Shown: piece after piece, positions 8,059 to 15,119 of the stretch
Numbering within the stretch: the first letter of the stretch is position 1
Layout of the letters: each line of letters opens with the position of its first letter
Assembly: GCF_023100945.1 (NCBI RefSeq)
Contig: NZ_CP064689.1
Location: 7,608,001-7,672,000, forward strand
Length of the DNA stretch: 64,000 nt
Reading direction: 5' to 3'
Source: Bradyrhizobium sp. 200
Lineage (GTDB): Bacteria; Pseudomonadota; Alphaproteobacteria; Rhizobiales; Xanthobacteraceae
Program-made: the position numbers and the translations under genes
The notes under the pieces: generated by a model
Told to the model about the DNA's origin: nothing
What the model saw: the letters and a program-made list of their open reading frames with translations, nothing else
Database searches by the model: none

Positions 8059-9522
8059 CTAAGCGATTTCGAAATCCTCCAGCGCCGGGGCGCGCATGTC
8101 ACGCTCGAAGACCTCGTAAGACCAGGGATAAGACGCGACATTTCCGTTCTTGTCGATGTACCAACTCTGACATCCGGATGCCCATATCGAGCCGGCCATC
8201 TTTTCTTTCACCGATGCATTGTAGGCGGCCGTCGGTGCGGGTTTGGCGGATATTTCGCGGGCCTCACCTGACTGAAGTTTACTTATCAATTGCAGCACAT
8301 AGTCCAGTTGCCGCTCGGCGGTCATGATGAAAGAGAAATTTCCGATCGGGCTGTTCGGCCCACCTAGCATGAAGAAGTTGGGGAAACCGGGTACGCTGAC
8401 GCCGCGATAGGCTTCGTTGCCGTCGGCCCAGATTTCGTTCAGCGACCGGCCGTCGCGCCCGATCACCTGCATGGGACGGAATAACTGGTGCGGGTTGAAT
8501 CCCGTGGCGAACACCAGCACGTCGAGTTCATGAAGGACGCCGTCCGACGTCCGGATTCCGCCGGCCTCGATACGGTCTATCGCGGTTGTCACCAACTCGG
8601 CGTTGTCCCGCTGGATGGCGGGATAGAACAAGTCGGAGACGATCAGCCGCTTGCATCCGGCCTTGTAGTCGGGCGTCAGCCGGGCGCGCAGATCCGGATC
8701 GCGAACGGTGGCGAGATTGTCCCGGCAACGCTGCGCTACCTGCTCGTAGAAGTCGGCATTCTCGCCGACCAGCGCGTTGCCATAAACGTTGTTGATGACG
8801 TGTGCTACGCCGTCGTACTGAGCCTGCAGCAATTGCGGTTCGGCGCGAAACTTCGATCGCTCCTCTTCCGAGATTGGCGTGTTCGGTTGTGGCAGGATCC
8901 ACTGTGCGGTCCGCTGGAACAGCGAGACCTTGGTGACCTCGTCGACGATTGCCGGCAGAATCTGCACGGCCGTTGAACCAGTGCCGATGATCCCCATGCG
9001 CTTGCCGTTGAGCGAAACGCTGTGATCCCAGCGCGAACTGTGGAACGCCACGGATTTAAAATCCTTAAGGCCGACGATGTCGGGATAAACCGGATGGTGC
9101 AGGATGCCGGTCGCTGTGATTACTACGTCGAATTCGCCCTGGTCGCCTTCGCTGGTCTCAATTTGCCAGCGGCCCGACACGTACCTCAACCGCGTCACTT
9201 CCTGCCCGTATCGAATGAGGGGAATGACGTCGTGAACCCGTGCAACGGTCTTCAGATAGGCGTGTATTTCCGGTCCCGGGGAAAAGAAGTGGCTCCAGTC
9301 GGGATTGGGCGCGAAGGAAAAGCGGTACAGGTGAGAGGGCACATCGCACTGCAGGCCGGGATAGCTGTTGTCGCGCCAAGTGCCACCGAGATCCCTCGCC
9401 TTTTCGAACAGCACGATGTCGTCGACACCGACTTTGCGCATCTTGATGGCCGCCGCGATGCCCGACGCGCCGGCGCCGATTATTCCTACCCGCAGTTTCC
9501 TGGCTTCGGTCATGTTTTCCAT
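8059..9522 (-). CDS. Flavin-containing monooxygenase, Baeyer-Villiger type I-like
   Basis: 487 residues from the ATG at 9520-9522; an alternative ATG at 9513 and upstream in-frame codons exist. The FAD motif is GAGASG at residues 16-21 and the NADPH motif GTGSTAVQ is central. Between them, FKSVAFHSSRWD matches the BVMO fingerprint FxGxxxHxxxW(P/D) with Ser replacing Gly. Other family blocks are GGTWRDNSYPGLQCDVPSH and FATGF. It should insert oxygen into a ketone to give an ester or lactone, or hydroxylate. It sits in a run with a quinone-oxidoreductase-like gene, an SDR and an ene-reductase, consistent with alicyclic ketone or terpenoid catabolism, though no lactonase is present. Confidence 0.88.
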   Translation of the reverse strand: MENMTEARKLRVGIIGAGASGIAAAIKMRKVGVDDIVLFEKARDLGGTWRDNSYPGLQCDVPSHLYRFSFAPNPDWSHFFSPGPEIHAYLKTVARVHDVIPLIRYGQEVTRLRYVSGRWQIETSEGDQGEFDVVITATGILHHPVYPDIVGLKDFKSVAFHSSRWDHSVSLNGKRMGIIGTGSTAVQILPAIVDEVTKVSLFQRTAQWILPQPNTPISEEERSKFRAEPQLLQAQYDGVAHVINNVYGNALVGENADFYEQVAQRCRDNLATVRDPDLRARLTPDYKAGCKRLIVSDLFYPAIQRDNAELVTTAIDRIEAGGIRTSDGVLHELDVLVFATGFNPHQLFRPMQVIGRDGRSLNEIWADGNEAYRGVSVPGFPNFFMLGGPNSPIGNFSFIMTAERQLDYVLQLISKLQSGEAREISAKPAPTAAYNASVKEKMAGSIWASGCQSWYIDKNGNVASYPWSYEVFERDMRAPALEDFEIA

Positions 9523-9568
9523 CCGTTCGATGTTGGAAATTTTTCGTGCTGTTTTTGAAAGCGAAAGG

Positions 9569-10558
9569 TCAGCCGTTCGGAAAGACAATCGTCTTTCCCG
9601 TGGTCTGATCTTGCTGGAGGTCGCCAAACTGTATGGCGAGATCGGATAGGTTGAGGCGATGCTGAACTCGCGTGCCGTGACCCTGCCGCAGGAGCGCTGC
9701 GGCCTTCCTCGCGGTCGAGATGACCGCGAACTTCGACTGGCTTCCGAGCCAGCGGTTCACGTCGAACCCGGAAAGCTTCATCTGTCTGCCGATCAGGTAA
9801 TCTAGCCCCTCGAACGTTACCTCCCGCCCTGACAGCCGACCCACGACGACGACTTCAGATCCGTCTGGCAGCGTCGCGAGCAGGTCGCGCGTGAAGTCGC
9901 CAGCCACAGCGTCGAAGGCCATGGTGGCACCGAGTTCGCCGGCTAGGGCGCCGAGTTGCACCTTGAAGCCATCCGCGCTGGCGACGAGTACATGGTCCGC
10001 GCCCTCGCCGCGAAGCGGTTGGACCTGGTTCTGGCGGTGAACCACGTTGATCACGGACACCCCTCTGCTGCGCGCGGCGATCTTCAACAACCGTCCGAGT
10101 TCACCTGCGGCTCCGGTGATGACCACAGCCTTGGCCTGGCGGGCGAGATCCAGCAGGCCGATGGCGGTGGTTGCATTGGCCAGAAGGTTGACTCCGTCGG
10201 TGTCCGACAAGTCTTTTGCTAGCGGCATGCAAAATGCGATGAGCGCCAAGGCATATTGAACCCATGTTCCTTCCAAGACTGGACCTGGCGCGAAGACGAC
10301 CCGCTTCCCGCCACCAGCCGACCCATAAAGCCCGCCTGGCGGGCGTCGATAACGGTTCCAACACCGACGAGGCCCGGTGTGTAGGGTGGCTCGCGATTCT
10401 GAACATAGGCGCCGGCGATCTGCAGACGATCGGCCGGGTTCACCGGGGCGGTGGACCCTGATCAGAACTTGGCCTCGGGTTGCTGAGGGGATCGGTAGTT
10501 GGGCCGTCTCAAGTTGGCCACCTGGCAACGTCCGAATGACCTGCATGGATTCAGTCAT
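9569..10558 (-). pseudogene. Zinc-type alcohol dehydrogenase/quinone oxidoreductase with two compensating frameshifts
   Basis: The start is the ATG at 10556-10558, overlapping the SDR stop as ATGA. The first 37 residues (to QVLIRVH) and everything after GKRVVFAPGPVLEGTWVQYA share one frame. The 40-residue segment between (VNPADRLQIAG, PPYTPGLVGVGTVIDARQAG) lies in another frame between about 10318 and 10445. The out-of-frame segment is exactly the expected MDR N-domain. The cofactor domain (VVITGAAGELGRLLKIAARS) and a C-terminal RVQHRLNLSDL region are intact. Two opposite indels would restore a normal protein of about 325 residues. As written the product would have a scrambled segment of about 40 residues and may not fold. 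It would reduce quinones or enones with NADPH. Confidence 0.7.
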
Positions 10559-11490
10559 TTCTGCCCCACCTTCAAAGTTACCGCAGCAGCGGACGCGACC
10601 AGCTGTGAGCCCTGCGCGTTGGCGGTCTCCCAGCTCACGCGGCGAGCCCGCAAGGCCTCGTCGCCTGCTGAGCCGCCAGATCGGACAGCTGTGTCCTTTA
10701 GATTTGCGTACTTGGCGAGGCGCTTCGAATATCTGCGACCGAGGCCGGGGAAACGATCGATCCATTTCAGCGCTCCGGGGTAGAAAACAAAGCCAGACGT
10801 TCGGGTATCTGCCGCCCTGACGAGCGCCTCGGCGGCTTTTTCCAACGAGCCGACTCCGGGACCGCCTTCCATCCAGCGCTGGATCCCTGCGATCTGACGA
10901 ACCTCATGGGATGCGGCAGTGTCGATCGTGCCAAAATCAAGTTCGACCACGCGGACGCCGCGTGGATTGAGTTCCAGCGCCATCACCTGGGAGAGCGCTG
11001 CGACTGCTGCCCGGGACGCTGCATAGTGCCCAAGATGTGGAAAGGGCGACACACGCACCATGGAGCCAACATTGACAATGACACCTTCGCCTCGTTCGAC
11101 CATCGCCGGCGCGAGGCTCGCGACAAGGGCGAGCGGACTCCAGACGTTGGCCTCGAACATGGCACGCCCGTCATCGTCGTCTCCGCCGATCCATGTGAGC
11201 GCCTGCGTGGTGGTGCCGGCGTTGTTGATCAGGACATCGATGCCGCCAAGCTTCTGAAGCGCGCGCACTCCCAGCCGGATGGCCTCGCCATGACGAGAAA
11301 GGTCCGCTGGCAGCACATGCGGCGCCACTCCGCCGTCGCCGCGAATCTCTTCGACGAGTTCCAGCAAGCGATCTTCGCGACGCGCCGAAACCGCCAAGAC
11401 AGCCCCCGCCTTGGCCAGCAGCTTGGCCGCCAACCGGCCGATGCCACTGGAAGCTCCGGTCAAAAGAATGCGTTTTCCTCTCAGCGCCAT
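10555..11490 (-). CDS. Short-chain dehydrogenase/reductase
   Basis: 311 residues, longer than classical SDRs because of a C-terminal extension of about 60 residues. The cofactor motif TGASSGIG is at residues 11-18, NNAG near 89-92, and the active site is GSMVRVSPFPHLGHYAASRAAV with Ser, Tyr and a Tyr-x3-Arg in place of the usual Tyr-x3-Lys. After FPGLGRRYSKRLAKYANL the tail is Ala/Gly-rich. The Lys-to-Arg change could weaken dehydrogenase activity. Its stop overlaps the next start (ATGA), and an Old Yellow Enzyme gene lies 82 bases upstream, so it is mid-operon. Confidence 0.85.
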   Translation of the reverse strand: MALRGKRILLTGASSGIGRLAAKLLAKAGAVLAVSARREDRLLELVEEIRGDGGVAPHVLPADLSRHGEAIRLGVRALQKLGGIDVLINNAGTTTQALTWIGGDDDDGRAMFEANVWSPLALVASLAPAMVERGEGVIVNVGSMVRVSPFPHLGHYAASRAAVAALSQVMALELNPRGVRVVELDFGTIDTAASHEVRQIAGIQRWMEGGPGVGSLEKAAEALVRAADTRTSGFVFYPGALKWIDRFPGLGRRYSKRLAKYANLKDTAVRSGGSAGDEALRARRVSWETANAQGSQLVASAAAVTLKVGQK

Positions 11491-11572
11491 GGTCGTCGCC
11501 CATTTCCCGAATTTTGGAGACGTGGGCTCCGATCAGGCGGCAACGCAGCTCGCGAAAACAAATTCATGATCG

Positions 11573-12814
11573 TCATCGCCGGAGCTCGAGGACCGCGGCG
11601 GTGTTGCGCTTCTCCAATGCTGCGAACTCTGTCGCGGCCCATGCGCTATCGAGCGTGAGGTCTGGATCAAGCCCGTCGCCGAGGCGTTCAAGCTGCATGT
11701 TATTCCACTGCTGGAGGTGGAACAGGTTCAGCCCGGCCTCTGGCGCGGGCGCGCGGTCTATCTCCCCAGTGAGGAGACGTTTGGGCGTCTGCGGATCAGC
11801 GATCAAGGGACGACCGAGGCCGATGAGGTCGAGTTCGCCGCGCTCAAGGGCCTCGACCATTCCCGTTACCGTGCGGAAGCCGCCGGTGACCATGACCGGC
11901 ATCGCAGCGGCCGCCCGCACCGCGCCAGCAAAATCGACGAAATAGGCTTCACGTTTGACGGTGCTCGGCTGCAGCTTGTCCTCGCCCTCGTCCTTGACTG
12001 CGACACCCACTATCTTGGGCTGTTCGAGTGAGCCACCTGAGAGTTCCAATAGGTCAAGGCTTGACGTGTTCAGCACTTTCACCAGTTCCAGGCATTCCGC
12101 GTTCGTGAAGCCACCCTTTTGGAAATCAGATGCGTTGAGCTTGATCCCGATCGGAAAGTCGGCACCCACGGCTCCGCGCACTGCCGCGAGCGTCTGTATC
12201 AAAAACCTTGATCGGTGCTCGAGTGATCCGCCCCAACCATCCGCCCGTCTGTTGGAAAGCGGGCTGAGAAACTGTGAGATCAAATAGCCGTGCGCCGCGT
12301 GCAGCTGGACCCCTGTGAACCCCGCCTCACGAACCTTGCGTGCCGAAAACGCAAACTGGGCGATGGCGTGTTCGATCTCGGTTTCCGTCATCGCTCTTGG
12401 CGGCGCGAACAGGTAGCTAGTTCCGCGAATTACATCGACTTCAACATTCGAAGGCGCCAGCGGCGCGGGGTTGATCGCAGCATCGGTCTGACGGCCGGCA
12501 TGATTGAGTTGAGCCCAGAAATGGCTGTCGTGCGAGCGCCCCACCGCCGCCAGCTTGGCCAACTCGGTCATTCCACCCTCGCCATCGACGACTAGGTTCA
12601 GCGGTCGCTCCAGATGCCAACGATCGACCTGGATATTGCCAGACAGCAGAAGCCCGGCGCCGGACCCGGCCCAGCGCCGGTAGAGGGTTTCGAGCCGCGG
12701 CGTCGAGTGATGGTCTGCTCCTGCCATCCCCTCGCTCATCGCCGCCTTGCAAAGGCGATTAGATAGCTTCGCGCCGCAGGGCAGCTTTAGCGGCTCGGAG
12801 AGAATGTTGTTCAT
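11573..12814 (-). CDS. NADH:flavin oxidoreductase, Old Yellow Enzyme family
   Basis: 413 residues with one TIM-barrel domain and no C-terminal FeS or FAD half of the FadH type. Family signatures are LSNRLCKAAMSEGM near the start, WAQLNHAGRQTD (FMN and substrate contact), FAFSARKVREAGFTGVQLHAAHGYLISQFLSPLSNRRADGWGG cut into its usual blocks, and MVTGGFRT plus IGLGRPLIADP at the phosphate-binding end. It should reduce activated C=C bonds of enones or dienoyl compounds using FMN and NAD(P)H. AAAGGA precedes the ATG at 12814. It belongs to the minus-strand run that diverges from the TetR gene at 13425. Confidence 0.92.
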   Translation of the reverse strand: MNNILSEPLKLPCGAKLSNRLCKAAMSEGMAGADHHSTPRLETLYRRWAGSGAGLLLSGNIQVDRWHLERPLNLVVDGEGGMTELAKLAAVGRSHDSHFWAQLNHAGRQTDAAINPAPLAPSNVEVDVIRGTSYLFAPPRAMTETEIEHAIAQFAFSARKVREAGFTGVQLHAAHGYLISQFLSPLSNRRADGWGGSLEHRSRFLIQTLAAVRGAVGADFPIGIKLNASDFQKGGFTNAECLELVKVLNTSSLDLLELSGGSLEQPKIVGVAVKDEGEDKLQPSTVKREAYFVDFAGAVRAAAAMPVMVTGGFRTVTGMVEALERGELDLIGLGRPLIADPQTPKRLLTGEIDRAPAPEAGLNLFHLQQWNNMQLERLGDGLDPDLTLDSAWAATEFAALEKRNTAAVLELRR

Positions 12815-12956
12815 CGGCGCGTTCCTTTAAACTGGTTACCCCTGGAGTAAGGCCCGCCACGCTCGATGGTCGGCGGCGCGCCTGGTCATTGCCCACGCGA
12901 AGGCCGGCCCGAAGAGGGCTTGGTCGACACTCACGAGGGTTGGGTCGAGCTTTATC

Positions 12957-13250
12957 TCAGGCGCGCACACCCGTTAGAGGCGAGGTGCCAAAAGCGCCGG
13001 CCTTGACGCTGCCGTTCATCTTGTCGCCATCGACCGTCACGGTGAACTCGAGCGTCGTAGGCACGGGTTGCGTGATCGCAGCCGACCACGTCAGGACGTT
13101 CCCTTGCACCGCGCCGGAAATCTCTTGGGCGCCCGCCCTGCCCTTCATCGTGCCTTTGAAGGTGTCACCGCTGGTTACGATATCGAGTGCGCCTTCTTGC
13201 ACGCCGATCGGTGAGTTGATGGTGGTCTTCCAGGATCCGTCGGCGGTCAT
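12957..13250 (-). CDS. Conserved 97-residue beta-rich protein of unknown function
   Basis: A small all-beta-looking protein with alternating GTW-like strands: DGSWKTTINSPIGVQEGAL, GDTFKGTMKGRAGAQEISG, NVLTWSAAITQPVPTTLEFTVTVDGDKMNGSVKAGAFG. I recall this general pattern from short hypothetical proteins in catabolic operons, but I cannot assign a function. GGAG stands about 8 bases before the ATG at 13248-13250. No signal peptide or membrane segment is visible. It is the first gene of the run transcribed leftward from the operator region 13343-13392. Confidence 0.7.
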   Translation of the reverse strand: MTADGSWKTTINSPIGVQEGALDIVTSGDTFKGTMKGRAGAQEISGAVQGNVLTWSAAITQPVPTTLEFTVTVDGDKMNGSVKAGAFGTSPLTGVRA

Positions 13251-13342
13251 GGCGTTTCTCCGTTCGCATGCAACTGCCCTCTCTGGATGACCGCCACCGC
13301 CAATTGCGGGCGGGACGCCTCCAGTCTATGATCGGCAGTAAC

Positions 13343-13358
13343 GACAGCGATCGCTGTC
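13343..13358. promoter_or_regulatory. Perfect 16-bp palindrome, probable operator
   Basis: Half-sites gacagcga and tcgctgtc form an exact dyad. It abuts the larger inverted repeat at 13359-13392 in the divergent promoter between the 97-residue protein gene and the TetR gene. Confidence 0.6.
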
Positions 13359-13392
13359 ATTTCATACGACAGTATGTACTGTCGTATGAAAT
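13359..13392. promoter_or_regulatory. Perfect 34-bp inverted repeat, probable TetR operator
   Basis: Two exact 16-base arms, atttcatacgacagta and its reverse complement, flank a 2-base centre. It is located 32 bases before the chosen TetR start and about 110 bases before the divergent leftward gene. Length and symmetry suit two TetR dimers or one dimer with an extended site. Control of both directions is inferred. Confidence 0.75.
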
Positions 13393-13424
13393 CGATGTCA
13401 AGACTCGCGAGGAGTGGTTTTCGC

Positions 13425-14090
13425 ATGATCAAAACCTGGTCCAAGGACGACCCAAAAGCGGGTTTGATGACCCGCAAGCGCGCACTGATCGTCGACGCCG
13501 CGCTGAAGGCGTTTCTGGATCGCGGTTACGCGGAGAGCTCTGTGAACAAGATCGCGGAGGACGCAGGCGTGTCGATCAAGACGGTCTATCGGCACTTCGA
13601 GACCAAGGACGAACTGTTCAGCGCCGTGATGCAGGCCGCGTGCCTACCCAATGATGAAAACAGCATTGAGGGGCCCGACGACACGAAAGCCCCTCAGCCT
13701 ACCTGGTACGCGAAGCCGCCGAATATCGGTTTGGCTCTGGCTGGCGAGGAATATTTGCGGCACATCTTGTCCGAGGATCAGCTTGCGCTCTATCGCGTTG
13801 TTGCCCGTGATGCGCACCGCTTCCCCGAACTCCGGCGCCGTTATCTCAAGGAAGCCGTGGGGCAGCGCGTTGCAGCTTTCGCTGACTATCTGGATCGGTG
13901 GGCACCGGAGATGGGATGGTCCATCTCGAACAAACTGGCAGCCCTGACGACTTTTGCCGGCTTGCTCAAGGCATCTCTGTTCGATGATGCACTGTTGGGG
14001 CTTCGCAAACCGAAGGATCAGGAAATCGTCCGTCAAGCGCGGGAGGCGGCTGCGCGCATGCTGATCCTTCTCGAAGCAGATCAGTTTTGA
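13425..14090 (+). CDS. TetR/AcrR family transcriptional regulator
   Basis: 221 residues from the ATG at 13425, chosen because GAGGAG lies about 10 bases upstream; an in-frame ATG at 13374 falls inside the operator palindrome and is unlikely. The N-terminal HTH is KRALIVDAALKAFLDRGYAESSVNKIAEDAGVSIKTVYRHFETKDELFSAV cut at its helices (residues about 15-65). The C-terminal helical domain resembles TetR_C with an aromatic-rich EYLRHILSEDQLALYRVV. It probably controls its own gene and the leftward catabolic operon through the palindromes at 13343-13392. Confidence 0.9.
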   Translation: MIKTWSKDDPKAGLMTRKRALIVDAALKAFLDRGYAESSVNKIAEDAGVSIKTVYRHFETKDELFSAVMQAACLPNDENSIEGPDDTKAPQPTWYAKPPNIGLALAGEEYLRHILSEDQLALYRVVARDAHRFPELRRRYLKEAVGQRVAAFADYLDRWAPEMGWSISNKLAALTTFAGLLKASLFDDALLGLRKPKDQEIVRQAREAAARMLILLEADQF

Positions 14091-14952
14091 CGACAATGTA
14101 CGGATAGATCATTTCGACGCGCTTTGAGACCATCTTCGCTGGAGTCTCGTGATCAAATCTCTCGCCACGACCGCGCGCCCCTCGAAGGTCGCGCGCCCTT
14201 TCGGAAAACGTAAATAGGGGGAAGGTAGCCCGCAGCGCCCGGCTGCCGCCCAGCGCAAGGCGCTCCGACATCGGATCGACAATCAGTTCCTTGAAATCGG
14301 ATATGACGTCATGCTCAACCGGGTCGACGGCAACAATTCTGCGGATCGCACCGCCAGAATGCTCGATCCGGTACGGCCCGAGAGCACCGGCCGGGAAGAT
14401 CTCGAATGTCGCGCCGTGAAACAGCGCGGTGCCCGGATATTCTGCCTCTTCGTCGAGATCGTAGCCCAATTCCTCCATGCGGGCCTCGAGGTCCTGCTCG
14501 GAGTATTTCGCCTGCACCTTGAGGCTCAGGCTGATGCGCGACCAACTCGCCGGCAAAGGCAACCGCTCCATGATCGCCTCGGCCGTCGAGACGAGCAGGA
14601 TCGGCTTCTTGCTTCTGGCAAGGCGGCGCAACACCGAACTCCGCCTGCCGGCGATCTCGCGCGACGGCTCCAGCCCATCGAACGGCAACGTATTCAATCT
14701 GGGGAATACGAGAACATCGAGCGATGGATCGAGTGCATGGACGATACCGCCGAGCCGCTCGGCCCTGTTCTCGTCTTCAGCGAGAAACACCAATCCATCA
14801 CGACCGGACTTCTTCCACTGCTCGCGCAGATGGAGCGCCAACATGCCGAGGGGCGAGGACGTCGAGATCGCCGAACCCGAGAATTTTCTGCCTTTCTTGG
14901 TCGCGCTGTTCCTGGTTGCACCGCTGGCGCCGACCTTCTTGCTTTTCTTCAC
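13966..14952 (-). pseudogene. Truncated Mfd-like protein (UvrB-interaction domain only)
   Basis: Residues about 35-245 match the N-terminal UvrB-interaction region of transcription-repair coupling factor: FLAEDENRAERLGGIVHALDP, LDVLVFPRLNTLPFDGLEPS, RRSSVLRRLARSKKPILLVSTAEAIMERLP, YSEQDLEARMEELGY, and the PGTALFHGATFEIFPAGA block that parallels the GEYAVRGGIVDLFPPG strand. The RNA-polymerase-interacting and helicase domains (several hundred more residues) are absent. After about residue 250 the frame continues as unrelated text into the 3' end of the convergent TetR gene. A decayed second mfd-like copy is the simplest reading. Start is the ATG at 14950-14952. Confidence 0.6.
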
Positions 14953-15119
14953 GTGACTTCCATCGTCATTCGAGGACCTGGCTACTGCGAATCGTCAACA
15001 AAATACAAATTATCCACTTTCTACGCTTCCATGGATTACTGCCACTATAGATTGTCCTGCTCCCTCATTACCTTTAAGGTCGCGGCTGTTTCAAAAGAGA
15101 AGCATTTAAGGAGGCTAGG

